Below are positions 54,001 through 63,558 of a DNA stretch of 64,000 nucleotides, in pieces. A program made the translations under genes and the position numbers. Source of the stretch: G963665815 sp942492065 (GTDB taxonomy: Bacteria; Cloacimonadota; Cloacimonadia; Cloacimonadales; JAIOQZ01); the NCBI GenBank assembly GCA_942492065.1, contig CALODV010000013.1, positions 310,001 to 374,000 on the forward strand, given 5' to 3'. The notes beneath the pieces are model-generated. The model was not told the DNA's origin. It did not search any database and was given only the letters and a program-made list of their open reading frames with translations. Each line of letters begins with the position of its first letter. The stretch's first letter is position 1.

Positions 54001-55379
54001 TAACTGCTACATCATATGATTATAGTGGTTTGACTTATGGTAACACATATTATTGGATGGTAGTTCCTGAAAACGCTGTTGGCCCTGCAACAGGCTGTGC
54101 AGAACAATCATTCACCATCAGAGCTAACCCAACAATCACAGTATTCCCATGGTTAGAAGAATTCACAAGCTGGACTCCAACAAACTGGGCACTCAGTGGA
54201 GACAGAACTTGGGCTCAATACGGCGGAGAAGCTGCATATTGCAACTTCTGGGGTTGGAGCGATGGAACTGCGATCATGACAACTCCTCCTGTTCAACTAC
54301 CTGCAACAGGTAACTGGGCACTTAACTTCGACTGGTCACACCAGTACAATACATCTTATCCTGATGATCAAGGTATTGTACAAATCTCTACAGATGGTTC
54401 AAACTGGACTGAACTCTGGAACTTAACAGGTGCAGCTTTTGAATCTAACGATGGTGCCGGATCTATGGCTCCCGGAACTGGTGTTACAGAAACATTCCCA
54501 CTAGATGCATACCTTGGACAAACAGTATTCTTCCAGGTTGTTGGTGTTTCAGGCTACGGACCAAACTTCTTCGTAGATAACTTCGGAGTAAACACATACG
54601 TACCACCTACAGCAAAAGCTATGGTTAACGTATTCCTCGGTGGAGCTTACTCAGCCGATAACGATAACATGAACACTACACTGAACGGATTCCTTCCTTT
54701 AACATCACCTTACGCTGACGGTATCGCTGTTACAGCTATGCCAACTGATGTTGTTGACTGGATTTCAGTAGAACTTCGTCAAACTGCTGACGGTGCTACA
54801 ATCGAACAAAGATCAGGACTTCTTCTTGATTCAGGTATGATTGTTGACGTTGCTTACGAAACAGATAATACTGTAGATTATATCAACTTCACAACCGCTA
54901 TAGCTGGTGACTACTTCGTAGTTGTTCGCCATAGAAACCACTCTGATATTATGAGTGCTGCTGCAGCTGCTTTACCTGCAGATCCTGCAACAGCTACAGC
55001 TGTAGACTTCACTACAGATGCTGCTAATGCTTATACATCAGGTCCTGCAGCATTATATGAAGCTGAAACCGGTGTTTACGTAATGTATCCTGGTGATATC
55101 GACGGTAATGGCTCTATCATTGCAAGTGATGCTACATTATGGCAAACTGCTTTCACAGCTGGTGTTGCTGATGGTTATCATTACGAAGACATTGATATGG
55201 ACGGTTCAGTAATTGCAGGTGACAACAGTGTTTGGAAAATCTACTTCACAGCCGGTGCTCCGGACTCTCAAGTTCCGGATAACTCAACTGCTGCTGCAAG
55301 TGTTTTCAGTGAAAGAAAAAATAGAGTAAATAGAATAAACATTTCTAATCAAAAAACATCTAAGCGTATAGCTAGATAA
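51081..55379 (+). CDS. Giant secreted Fn3/jelly-roll surface protein with dockerin-like C-terminus
   Basis: A 1432-residue protein. The start at 51081 gives signal peptide MKKNSFIALFIILVLGFAAN and follows AAAGGAGAAAAA. It alternates jelly-roll anchor/MAM-like modules (~50-220, 405-575, 668-835 and 1017-1170; each ends in a D-D-x-x-x-Y/F strand) with Fn3-like modules of ~88 residues (pattern SCxxxPADAATDV..SW..YWKVVP). A conserved FCB module follows (VNVFLGGAYSADNDN, VVDWISVELRQ, YFVVVRHRNH), then two EF-hand-like calcium repeats (GDIDGNGSIIASD and EDIDMDGSVIAGD, ~1338-1385), dockerin-like. The end is a basic tail, not the usual sorting domain. Its last 1.1 kb is almost identical to the second paralogue. 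Confidence 0.82.
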   Translation: MKKNSFIALFIILVLGFAANAFAADIDSKPIEQDINRVAVPRTIQSPIVTERTITTFPWVESFEDATFPPTDWIIYNPDGTVNPTTQSDTQAKTGTYSLRFSSMSHSADHNRYARSPEIDLTGLTNPTLRFWARKHNTNPEELYVGISTTLTDSVQNYTNWVNVTSILTNTEFNSYELDLSAYAGQTIHIGFKYYGDYLYYVYLDDVEVYDNVTPPPCATVDSPTDGETDLLTDITLSWNAADGATSYDLYLGESTGNYNIENGTSVSGLTHDFTATLGMTYYWKVVPVNANGSATECAEWSFETFSTTPACAANLVPVDAAVDQSENGTLSWDASFSATEYLLSIGTSTGSYNILDHATVTGTSYNYSGLAYGTQYFWQVTPVNGLGPNMTCAEQSFTIRNDPTIVGAWSTDFESGIPADWINDTVNDLDDWAIESGSIGYAATSDHTSGSGNYLGFDDSYPNPDNAFITTTPFDVSGMSNPTLSFWYWIGSPASTADQSTLYMDTYDGSTWTEYPVSWTHTPQWTEQVIDLSGFTTVTIRFRAMGTDGYESDICIDDFTIYAAGNPPTCSTTSVPADQATGLNSFGTISWNNPGQTDYFTLYFGSSTGNYDIVNGMTLTATSYDYSGLDYSSAYFWKVVPGNAHGDATGCPEWSFITMDDPTISTFPWTEDLESGTPPAGWTIIDDDLTTNPVTMSTTQNHTADGSTSIRFSSYSYASSGEYAQYLISPPVDLSTVAAPAVSFWHYLSSSYGDDMIYLGVSTTNTDTTSFTWTNFTDDLQVAWTEAVVNLSAYEGQTVYIALKYDAPGSDYYIYVDDMSIYSNAVPPSCTTVIAPADAAVDQLDSGTLSWDEDNNADFYKVYIGTATDTYNVLNGASVTTTSYDYTLSPAQTYFWKIVPGNTYGDAAGCPEWTFSTVAVTPNCASYVAPADAATDVWENGTLDWDTADYASTYNLYFGTASGTYDIVNGMALTATSYDYSGLTYGNTYYWMVVPENAVGPATGCAEQSFTIRANPTITVFPWLEEFTSWTPTNWALSGDRTWAQYGGEAAYCNFWGWSDGTAIMTTPPVQLPATGNWALNFDWSHQYNTSYPDDQGIVQISTDGSNWTELWNLTGAAFESNDGAGSMAPGTGVTETFPLDAYLGQTVFFQVVGVSGYGPNFFVDNFGVNTYVPPTAKAMVNVFLGGAYSADNDNMNTTLNGFLPLTSPYADGIAVTAMPTDVVDWISVELRQTADGATIEQRSGLLLDSGMIVDVAYETDNTVDYINFTTAIAGDYFVVVRHRNHSDIMSAAAAALPADPATATAVDFTTDAANAYTSGPAALYEAETGVYVMYPGDIDGNGSIIASDATLWQTAFTAGVADGYHYEDIDMDGSVIAGDNSVWKIYFTAGAPDSQVPDNSTAAASVFSERKNRVNRINISNQKTSKRIAR

Positions 55380-55393
55380 CAAAAGGAGTCAGT

Positions 55394-57043
55394 ATGAAAA
55401 AATTATTAGCTTTAGTGTTTGTATTAACATTAATAAGCACAATTTTTGCTTCCATTGACTATAACATGGTATACGATACCGATGGTATGGGATACGATGC
55501 AGTTAATGGAAAATACTTAGTAAAACTTCAAGTGAAATCAAATGACGGTGATGTACCGGTTGGTTTCTTTAACCTTCGAATACTTTATAATAACGCTTGC
55601 CTTGCATATAACAATGCTGAATCTTACAGCACTGGTGCAATTGCAAACCACGAATTCTTCGGAATGCCAGTATACAACCTTGTACCTGCTGAGATGTCTT
55701 CAATCAAATGCGGTATCAATGGTGTATACTCAGGACCAAACACAAGCCCAATGATGTGCTACCTGCTTGGTAACACTTGGACTGACTGTGCAGTTATGGT
55801 ATTTGACGTAGTAGATCCTGCTCAAAGCACTAACTTAAGATGGGACATCAGTGGTGTTCAAAACCAGATTACCCAATATGATGCTTCTCCTGTTGATAAC
55901 GGAACTTACACAGGTGATCATGATATGGTACTCGCTGGTGGACCAACTCCGGTAGATCCAGCTGCAGGAATCCTTTACTTCAGTGAAATTTCAGACAATC
56001 CAACAGGTGAAGCTGAAACAACAGGATTTATTGAAGTTAAAAACGTTACTGCTGACGAAGTATCACTTACAGGTGTAACAGTAGTAAACGTATCAACAAA
56101 CTACACAGTAAATCTTTCAGGAACAGTTCCTGCATTTGGCGCTGTAATTATCTCTAATGGTGCAGACCTTGCAACTTTCGAAGCTGCTTGGGGAGTTCAA
56201 CTTGATATGAATACAACAGTATTCGTACAAGGCGACGTTCAAATTGGAATCGGTAATGGTTACGGTTATTCACTTAACGTACCAGATGTTCGTATGGCTA
56301 TTGACAACTCACCTGTTGTAAACGACGGTGAGCGTGTAGTTCAAACACAACCAAACACATGGACACCTCCAACAACACCAGATACAGCTGACCCGGGTAA
56401 TGACAGTCCCGGACAATCACTTCCTGTAGAATTTGCAGCATTTGACGTTGCAGTTACTGCAAGTGAATTTGTTAACATCACATGGTCAACAAAATCAGAA
56501 ACAGATCTTATCGGTTTCAGATTGTTCCGTAGCGAAAATGATGAACTTTCATCAGCTATTCCACTTAACAATGCTCAGCTTATCGCAGCTACAAACTCAT
56601 CCAGTACAACTGACTACAGCCATGTAGATAGTGAAGTTGCTTTAGAAACAACTTATTACTACTGGATTGAAATAGTTCAAGCTGACAACAACTCAGGTGG
56701 ATTCCACGGACCACAAAGTATTACCATCGAAAAAGCTGCTCCAGTATTTGTTGAAACAACAAAACTTGCAGCAAATTATCCAAATCCTTTCAACCCTGAA
56801 ACACACATTAAGTTTTCTCTCAAAGGTCAAGTTGGTGAAACAGTTAATGCTTCACTCGTAATTTACAACATCAAAGGTCAAAAAGTTGTAACATTATTCG
56901 ACAAAAGAGAAGTTAAACAAGAAGACAGTGTTACATGGAAAGGAACTGATTCTAATGGTAACAATGTAAGTTCAGGTGTTTATTTCTATAAACTTATTAC
57001 TCCTGATTACACAAAAACTTCTAAAATGGTCTTAATGAAATAA
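55394..57043 (+). CDS. Secreted protein with lamin-tail domain and C-terminal sorting domain
   Basis: A 549-residue protein with signal peptide MKKLLALVFVLTLISTIFA. Residues ~20-180 form a beta-sandwich of the kind found in cohesin-like and carbohydrate-binding modules. Residues ~190-290 are a lamin-tail domain (ILYFSEISDNPTGEAETTGF to AFGAVIISNGADLATF). A linker rich in proline and threonine and an Fn3 module (~355-450) follow. The C-terminal sorting domain (~470-549) has YPNPFNPETHIKFSL, IYNIKGQKV and the end MVLMK. This predicts surface display. It sits 14 bp after the first giant gene and has its own terminator. Confidence 0.78.
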   Translation: MKKLLALVFVLTLISTIFASIDYNMVYDTDGMGYDAVNGKYLVKLQVKSNDGDVPVGFFNLRILYNNACLAYNNAESYSTGAIANHEFFGMPVYNLVPAEMSSIKCGINGVYSGPNTSPMMCYLLGNTWTDCAVMVFDVVDPAQSTNLRWDISGVQNQITQYDASPVDNGTYTGDHDMVLAGGPTPVDPAAGILYFSEISDNPTGEAETTGFIEVKNVTADEVSLTGVTVVNVSTNYTVNLSGTVPAFGAVIISNGADLATFEAAWGVQLDMNTTVFVQGDVQIGIGNGYGYSLNVPDVRMAIDNSPVVNDGERVVQTQPNTWTPPTTPDTADPGNDSPGQSLPVEFAAFDVAVTASEFVNITWSTKSETDLIGFRLFRSENDELSSAIPLNNAQLIAATNSSSTTDYSHVDSEVALETTYYYWIEIVQADNNSGGFHGPQSITIEKAAPVFVETTKLAANYPNPFNPETHIKFSLKGQVGETVNASLVIYNIKGQKVVTLFDKREVKQEDSVTWKGTDSNGNNVSSGVYFYKLITPDYTKTSKMVLMK

Positions 57044-57068
57044 TTCATTAAACCTTATACTATAAAAA

Positions 57069-57097
57069 ACAGGCTGTATTTTACAGCCTGTTTTTTT
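57069..57097 (+). terminator. Rho-independent terminator
   Basis: AACAGGCTGTA / TACAGCCTGTT stem with seven T residues after it (57091-57097), 26 bp after the stop at 57043. Confidence 0.95.
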
Positions 57098-57358
57098 GTG
57101 CCTTTGTCCTATTTATTTAAACTGAATCAACAATCATTCAACAATCTTATCCCCTTTAATCCCTAGTCTAAGTCTCTTTTGCTCATTTGGGATATGTTAA
57201 AATTTAAGTTCTAAATCATACATAAAAATTTTTGTTACTTTCCCAGAATAAAAGATTTGACATGATTCAATTTTTATCATCAAATTTAACATTATAAGAA
57301 GCATGAAAAATTATCACAATGAAAACAAACCAAACCCAAATATTATAAAGGAGAAAGT

Positions 57359-60300
57359 ATGAAAAAAATTAGTTTTATTGTATTATTCTTACTGCTAATC
57401 TGCATACCATTCAGTTTATCTGCTACCCTGCAGAAACAACCTGAACAAGTTATAACTGAAAACACAACAAGATTAGTAGCATCACCTGTCACAATTGACA
57501 GAACAATCACAACCTTCCCTTGGGGAGAGAACTTCGAAGGTGCTGCATGGCCACCCACAGACTGGGTAGTCATCGAGTCAGCAACAACTAACGCTATTAT
57601 TCAGGATATCGGTAACAACCATACAACCGGTGGAACAGCATCTTTAAGATTTTCATCTTATAACAGTGCTGCAGACTACACAGAATATGCGAGATCACCT
57701 GAAATTTCTTTGACAGGCGTAACAAGTCCAATGCTGTCTTTCTGGTTCAAGAAAACATACAGCTGGGCAACAGAAGAATTATATTTCGCAATTGGGACAA
57801 GCAGTGATGTAACAACTTTTACTGGTTGGACCCCTTTGACACTTTCTGAAGACTGGGCAAATTATGAGATGGATTTATCATCTTATGTTGGTCAGAATTT
57901 CTACATTGGTTTCATGTACTATGGTGATTACATGTATTATGTGAATCTTGACGATGTGGAAATTTATGACCTTGCTGCCGGTCCATCTTGCTGTAGTTCA
58001 TATGTACCTGCAAATGGAGAAGCAGATATCTTGGAAAATGGTGCTATTTCCTGGAGTGGAGCACAGAATGCAGACCAATATACTGTGTACTTTGGCTCAT
58101 CTTCCGGAAATTATGACATTGTAAACGGTACGACAATTACAGCCACATCATATCCATATTCAGGATTATCATATGGTATGGATTACTTCTATAAGATTGT
58201 CCCTGGTGATGGAACTACACAGGCAGCAGGCTGTCCTGAGATCTCATTTACTGTTAGAAACGATCCTACAGTAACAACCTTCCCCTGGATGGAGGATTTC
58301 TCAACATGGCCCCCTGCTAACTGGAGTCTTGTAGGCGGATCACAAACTTGGGGTTCGTTTACAGATACTGATATGATTGTTGAATGTGCATTGGCTAATT
58401 TCTGGAATTGGAGTGTTCCCAATGATGCATATATGACAACTCCTCCAATTCAAGTACCATCTACAGGCAACTGGCTATTTTCATTTGATTGGTCACATGC
58501 ATATAATTCAAGTTATCCTGATGATCAGGGAATACTTGAAATTTCGACAAATGGATCAAACTGGACTGAACTGTGGAATCTTACAGGTAGTGCCTTTGAC
58601 TCAGGAGATGGTGCTGGAAGTACAGAACCAGGCTCATTCGCAAATGCATACTTCCCATTAGCAAGTTATGCAGGTCAAACAGTATTATTAAGATTTCATG
58701 CAATAACTGGTTATGGTCCGGACTTCTTCATAGATAACGTCCAGGTTTTGGATGGCAATACTGCTCCATCATGTGCAAATGTTGTTAACCCTGCTGATGC
58801 TGGTACTGATGTACTGGAATTCGGAACGCTCTCTTGGACACAGCCACTTGGAGCTACAACTTATGATTTCTACTTAGGTACATCAGCTGGAAACTATGAT
58901 ATTGTTAATGGTACAACCGTTACAGCTACAGCTGTGTCTTACAGTGGACTTAACTATGGATCAACATATTACTGGAAAGTTGTTCCGGGTAATCAATATG
59001 GTTCAGCAACAGGATGTCCTGAATGGTCATTTACAACTAGAGCAGATCCAACAATATCTGCATTCCCTCATCTTGTTGACTTCGAAACAACCCCTAACTG
59101 GCTTATACTCGCAGGAACAGGTACCTGGGGAATTCAATCATTTGGTATTACAGGCGGACCAACTGCTGACCATACATCAGGTTCAGGAAACTATGGCATA
59201 TTTAATGATGCTAACCCAACCGGTACTGTAAATGTAGGTACACTGCAAACTACACCATTTGATGTATCGGGAATGACATCACCTGCATTGAATTTCTGGT
59301 ACTGGATTGGTACAGCTGGTTCAACTGCAGACCAGTCAACATTATATTTAGACATATATGATGGGGCAACCTGGAATGAAGGAGTTGTCTCTTATGGAAT
59401 GAATGGTCAATGGCAAGAAGTTAACTTTGATTTAGCATCTTATGTAAGTACCGGAACTACTTTCAGATTCAGAGCTGTTGGAACAGCAACTGATATGAGC
59501 AGTATCGGTATTGATGACTTCGCAGTATTTGACAGTTCACTGCCACCTGCTTGTACAGCTAATCCTTCTCCAACCGACGCTGCTGTTGACCAGCTTGACA
59601 GTGGTACGTTAACTTGGGACTCAACATTTGATACAGATTTCTATACGCTTTACATTGGAACTTCTTCAGGTAACTATGATATAGTTAATGGACTTTCTGT
59701 TACTTCTACATCCTATAACTACTCACTCGATCCTGCTGCTAGCTATTACTGGATGGTTACACCTGGAAACTCTGACGGCAGTGCTGCGGGTTGTCCTGAG
59801 TGGACATTCAGCACTATTGCTGTGGCACCAGGATGCGCAACATATACTTCACCTGCAGATGCAGCTATAGATCAGATTGAATTTGGTACACTTGAATGGA
59901 GTCCTGCAGACTATGCCACAAGTTACCAGGTTTATCTCGGTGAAACATCAGGAAACTATAACATCGTGAACGGTATGTCTGTTACAAACACATCTTATGG
60001 CTATTCTAATTTAACATATGGTGACAGCTATTACTGGATGGTAGTACCTGTTAATGCCGTAGGTCCGGCTACAGGATGTGCTGAACAATCGTTTACTGTA
60101 AGAAATGACCCAACAGTAACCGGTGAATGGAGTACAACATTCGATACCGGTATTCCTGCAGACTGGTTTAATGGAACTGAAGATCTTGATGATTTTGGTA
60201 CATATACCAGCAGTATTGGTCATGGTGCATACTCTGATCATACAGGATCAGGAACATATCTTGGTTTTGATGATTCTGGTACAGACGGGGTATTTGATTA

Positions 60301-62143
60301 TGCTTGCCTCTACACAACTCCATTTGATTTCAGTGGCATAAGTCTTCCTAAACTTTCATTCTGGTACTGGATAGGTGATTCAGGCGATACAACAAACGAT
60401 CAGTCTACGCTTTATCTTGATACATACGATGGTTCCACATGGACTACACATGCTACAAGCTGGGGTCATACCGGAGCCTGGACTGAAGCTGAAATTGATC
60501 TTTCTGTCTTCACAGGTGTTACAACTTTCAGATTCAGAGCTCAAGGAACTGACCTTTACTATAGTGATGTCTGTATAGATGACTTCATGATATACGATGC
60601 CGGCATAGCTCCTGTATGTGTATCGACAGCAACTCCAGCAGACTCAGATACTGATGTAATTGAGACAGGATTATTATCATGGGTTGCCACCTCAAATACG
60701 GATAATTACACATTGTATTTAGGAAGATCAAGTGGAAACTATGATATTGTAAACGGATTGGCTATGACAGCTACAAGCTATGCTTATTCCACTCTGGAAT
60801 ACAACAGATCATATTTCTGGAAAGTTGTTCCTGCTAACGCTTACGGTTCTCCAACAGGATGTCCGGAATGGACATTCACTACAAGAGCTAATCCTACAAT
60901 TACAACAATGCCTTGGTTAGAAGAGTTCACAAATTGGGCTCCAGCAAACTGGACACTCAGTGGAGACAGAACTTGGGCTCAATACAACAGCGAAATGGCA
61001 TATTGCAACTTCTGGGGCTGGAACGATGGAACTGCGATCATGACAACTCCTCCTGTTCAACTACCTGCAACAGGTAACTGGGCACTTAACTTCGACTGGT
61101 CACACCAGTACAATACATCTTATCCTGATGATCAAGGTATTGTACAAATCTCTACAGATGGTTCAAACTGGACTGAACTCTGGAACTTAACTGGTTCTGC
61201 TTTTGAATCTAACGATGGTGCCGGATCTATGGCTCCCGGAACCGGTGTTACAGAAACATTCCCACTAGATGCATATCTTGGACAAACTGTGTACTTCCAG
61301 ATAGTCGGTGTTTCAGGTTACGGACCAAACTTCTACGTAGATAACTTCGGTGTAAACACATACGTACCACCTACAGCAAAAGCTATGGTTAACGTATTCC
61401 TCGGTGGAGCTTACTCAGCCGATAACGATAACATGAACACAGGACTGAACGGATTCCTTCCTTTAACATCACCTTACGCTGACGGTATCGCTGTTACAGC
61501 TATGCCAACTGATGTTGTTGACTGGATTTCAGTAGAACTTCGTCAAACTGCTGACGGTGCTACAATCGAACAAAGATCAGGACTTCTTCTTGATAGTGGT
61601 ATGATTGTTGACGTTACTTACGAAACAGATAATACTGTAGATTACATCAGCTTCACAACCGCTATAGCTGGTGACTACTTCGTAGTTATTCGCCATAGAA
61701 ACCACTCTGATATTATGAGTGCTGCTGCAGCTACTTTACCTGCAGATCCTGCAACAGCTACAGCTGTAGACTTCACCACAGATGCTGCTAATGCTTATAC
61801 ATCAGGTCCTGCTGCATTATTTGAAGCTGAAACCGGTGTTTACGTAATGTATCCTGGTGATATCGACGGAAATGGCTCTATCATTGCAAGTGATGCTACA
61901 TTATGGCAAACTGCTTTCACAGCTGGTGTTGCTGATGGTTATCATTACGAAGACATTGATATGGACGGTTCAGTAATTGCCGGTGACAACAGTGTTTGGA
62001 AAATCTACTTCACAGCCGGTGCTCCGGACTCTCAAGTTCCCGATAACAGCTCAGCAGCTACAACGATCTTCTCAAGATCATCAGATAGAGCTATAAACAA
62101 CAATAGAAACCAAAGAGTTAACAAAACACTTAAACTTAACTAA
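57359..62143 (+). CDS. Second giant Fn3/jelly-roll surface protein, paralogue of the gene at 51081
   Basis: A 1594-residue protein with signal peptide MKKISFIVLFLLLICIPFSL and an AAAGGAGAAAGT ribosome-binding site. The layout matches the first giant: repeated MAM/jelly-roll modules (~55-205, 300-465, 560-710, 925-1080 and 1165-1340) interleaved with Fn3-like modules of ~88 residues. The FCB module and two dockerin-like repeats (GDIDGNG and EDIDMDGS, ~1501-1550) follow. It has one extra module pair and the same absence of a sorting domain. It ends in an Asn/Arg-rich tail (INNNRNQRVNKTLKLN). The last ~1.09 kb aligns with the first giant gene without gaps, consistent with gene conversion. Confidence 0.82.
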   Translation: MKKISFIVLFLLLICIPFSLSATLQKQPEQVITENTTRLVASPVTIDRTITTFPWGENFEGAAWPPTDWVVIESATTNAIIQDIGNNHTTGGTASLRFSSYNSAADYTEYARSPEISLTGVTSPMLSFWFKKTYSWATEELYFAIGTSSDVTTFTGWTPLTLSEDWANYEMDLSSYVGQNFYIGFMYYGDYMYYVNLDDVEIYDLAAGPSCCSSYVPANGEADILENGAISWSGAQNADQYTVYFGSSSGNYDIVNGTTITATSYPYSGLSYGMDYFYKIVPGDGTTQAAGCPEISFTVRNDPTVTTFPWMEDFSTWPPANWSLVGGSQTWGSFTDTDMIVECALANFWNWSVPNDAYMTTPPIQVPSTGNWLFSFDWSHAYNSSYPDDQGILEISTNGSNWTELWNLTGSAFDSGDGAGSTEPGSFANAYFPLASYAGQTVLLRFHAITGYGPDFFIDNVQVLDGNTAPSCANVVNPADAGTDVLEFGTLSWTQPLGATTYDFYLGTSAGNYDIVNGTTVTATAVSYSGLNYGSTYYWKVVPGNQYGSATGCPEWSFTTRADPTISAFPHLVDFETTPNWLILAGTGTWGIQSFGITGGPTADHTSGSGNYGIFNDANPTGTVNVGTLQTTPFDVSGMTSPALNFWYWIGTAGSTADQSTLYLDIYDGATWNEGVVSYGMNGQWQEVNFDLASYVSTGTTFRFRAVGTATDMSSIGIDDFAVFDSSLPPACTANPSPTDAAVDQLDSGTLTWDSTFDTDFYTLYIGTSSGNYDIVNGLSVTSTSYNYSLDPAASYYWMVTPGNSDGSAAGCPEWTFSTIAVAPGCATYTSPADAAIDQIEFGTLEWSPADYATSYQVYLGETSGNYNIVNGMSVTNTSYGYSNLTYGDSYYWMVVPVNAVGPATGCAEQSFTVRNDPTVTGEWSTTFDTGIPADWFNGTEDLDDFGTYTSSIGHGAYSDHTGSGTYLGFDDSGTDGVFDYACLYTTPFDFSGISLPKLSFWYWIGDSGDTTNDQSTLYLDTYDGSTWTTHATSWGHTGAWTEAEIDLSVFTGVTTFRFRAQGTDLYYSDVCIDDFMIYDAGIAPVCVSTATPADSDTDVIETGLLSWVATSNTDNYTLYLGRSSGNYDIVNGLAMTATSYAYSTLEYNRSYFWKVVPANAYGSPTGCPEWTFTTRANPTITTMPWLEEFTNWAPANWTLSGDRTWAQYNSEMAYCNFWGWNDGTAIMTTPPVQLPATGNWALNFDWSHQYNTSYPDDQGIVQISTDGSNWTELWNLTGSAFESNDGAGSMAPGTGVTETFPLDAYLGQTVYFQIVGVSGYGPNFYVDNFGVNTYVPPTAKAMVNVFLGGAYSADNDNMNTGLNGFLPLTSPYADGIAVTAMPTDVVDWISVELRQTADGATIEQRSGLLLDSGMIVDVTYETDNTVDYISFTTAIAGDYFVVIRHRNHSDIMSAAAATLPADPATATAVDFTTDAANAYTSGPAALFEAETGVYVMYPGDIDGNGSIIASDATLWQTAFTAGVADGYHYEDIDMDGSVIAGDNSVWKIYFTAGAPDSQVPDNSSAATTIFSRSSDRAINNNRNQRVNKTLKLN

Positions 62144-62159
62144 ATAAAATCAGTATTCA

Positions 62160-62182
62160 GGAAGGGGGAAGCAACCCCTTCC
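62160..62182 (+). terminator. Hairpin after the second giant gene
   Basis: GGAAGGGG / CCCCTTCC stem 17 bp after the stop. It is not followed by a T-tract and may be the first of two stacked structures with 62216-62241. Confidence 0.5.
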
Positions 62183-62215
62183 TCTATTAATTTAACATAT
62201 TCTATTTATTCGCAG

Positions 62216-62241
62216 GGGAGCTGAAAAGCTCCCTTTTTTTT
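62216..62241 (+). terminator. Rho-independent terminator
   Basis: GGGAGCT-GAAA-AGCTCCC with a GAAA tetraloop and eight T residues after it. Confidence 0.93.
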
Positions 62242-62318
62242 GATCTACTCATTTTTTTGTTGCCAGTCTTAAAAAAAAAGTTGAATTTGGTTCAATCGAA
62301 AGTATGAAGAGGAGAATT

Positions 62319-63557
62319 ATGAGATTTACAATTATTATTTTGCTTCTGTGCACCTCAATATCAATAATGATGGCGGGAGGATTCCAAATTAACGAACACG
62401 GAGCAAAAGCGCAAGCCATGGGAGGAGCGTTCACCGGATTAGCCGATGATGCTTCTGCTGCATATTTCAATCCCGCAGCAATAACCGGTTTTGAAGAGAA
62501 ACAAATAATGGCCGGATTTACTTTGATTAAGCCATCAGCCTCATTCCGAGGTCCATATCCATCAGTTGATGAATACGATCTGGAAGATCAGTATTTCAAT
62601 CCAATTAATTTTTACTATGTTAATCCCGGAAAAGAAAAACACTCCTGGGCATTATCTCTGAACAATCCTTATGGAATGGGCACAAAATGGGACGAATACT
62701 GGCCGGGAAGATACGCTGCAGTTAATACATCTCTTGAAACCTATTATCTTACTGCTGTTTACGCCTATAAAATGAACGACAAGTTCTCATTGGCATTTGG
62801 ACCAAGCCTTGTTTATGGTAATGTAACTCTTGAAAAGAAAAAATCTCTGGCACCATTTGCAGGAGATGCAACGATTGAACTTACCGGTGACGCTTTAACT
62901 TATTCTTTTGTAGCATCAGCTTTTTACAAGCATTCAGAAAAATTTTCTGCAGGCTTAACTTATAGACATAGCGCTAATCTTGAAATAGACGGTGAAGTTG
63001 AAACCGAAGCCCCCGAGGCTGTCATGTCACTTCTTCCAAATGGAGATGCTGAGGCTGAAATAACTCCACCTTGGAATCTGACAATGGGGATTGGATATAA
63101 ACCTTTTGAAAAGCTGACACTTACAGCAGATTTGCAATTTATCGGCTGGTCAACTTATGACGAACTTAAAATTGAATTTTCACAACCGGACACATTCACT
63201 GTAGCACCTAAGAAATACAACAACACATTCATTGCCAGAGCCGGAGCAGAATATATTTTAAACGAAAAACTTGCTCTAAGAGGTGGTTTGTTATACGATA
63301 ATAATCCTGTTGATGATGAATATATCGACCCTACCCTCCCTGACTCCGACAGACTCGGATTAAGTACGGGCTTCGGATACAAAATCAATGAGAAAATGAC
63401 ATTTGATTTTGCATATCTTTATCTGAGATTTGATGAACGCAAAATAACCAATTCAGAAGTACCTTACACAGACGGTGATGCATTTTTCAATGGAGTATAT
63501 AACAGTACAGCACACCTGTTTGCGCTGAATATGAGCTATGTTTTAGGAGGTAAGTAA
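62319..63557 (+). CDS. FadL/OmpP1-type outer-membrane transporter
   Basis: A 412-residue protein. The start at 62319 is chosen because GAGGAG lies just before it and the peptide MRFTIIILLLCTSISIMMAGG is a clean signal. The mature N-terminus GFQINEHGAKAQAMGGAFTG, then LADDASAAYFNPAAITGF (NPA signature), are hallmarks of FadL. The C-terminus ends in a barrel strand. FadL imports long-chain fatty acids or other hydrophobic molecules. The SGNH lipoprotein gene directly behind it could release such substrates. Confidence 0.88.
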   Translation: MRFTIIILLLCTSISIMMAGGFQINEHGAKAQAMGGAFTGLADDASAAYFNPAAITGFEEKQIMAGFTLIKPSASFRGPYPSVDEYDLEDQYFNPINFYYVNPGKEKHSWALSLNNPYGMGTKWDEYWPGRYAAVNTSLETYYLTAVYAYKMNDKFSLAFGPSLVYGNVTLEKKKSLAPFAGDATIELTGDALTYSFVASAFYKHSEKFSAGLTYRHSANLEIDGEVETEAPEAVMSLLPNGDAEAEITPPWNLTMGIGYKPFEKLTLTADLQFIGWSTYDELKIEFSQPDTFTVAPKKYNNTFIARAGAEYILNEKLALRGGLLYDNNPVDDEYIDPTLPDSDRLGLSTGFGYKINEKMTFDFAYLYLRFDERKITNSEVPYTDGDAFFNGVYNSTAHLFALNMSYVLGGK

Positions 63558-63558
63558 T

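Noticed and set aside
51081..55379. True cellulosomal dockerin
   Set aside because: The calcium-repeat end is part of a conserved FCB surface module, and no scaffoldin or glycoside hydrolases are near; kept only as dockerin-like.
57257..57290. Promoter with TTGACA (57257-57262) for the second giant gene
   Set aside because: No acceptable -10 box lies at 16-18 bp. A promoter is likely in this region but could not be placed.
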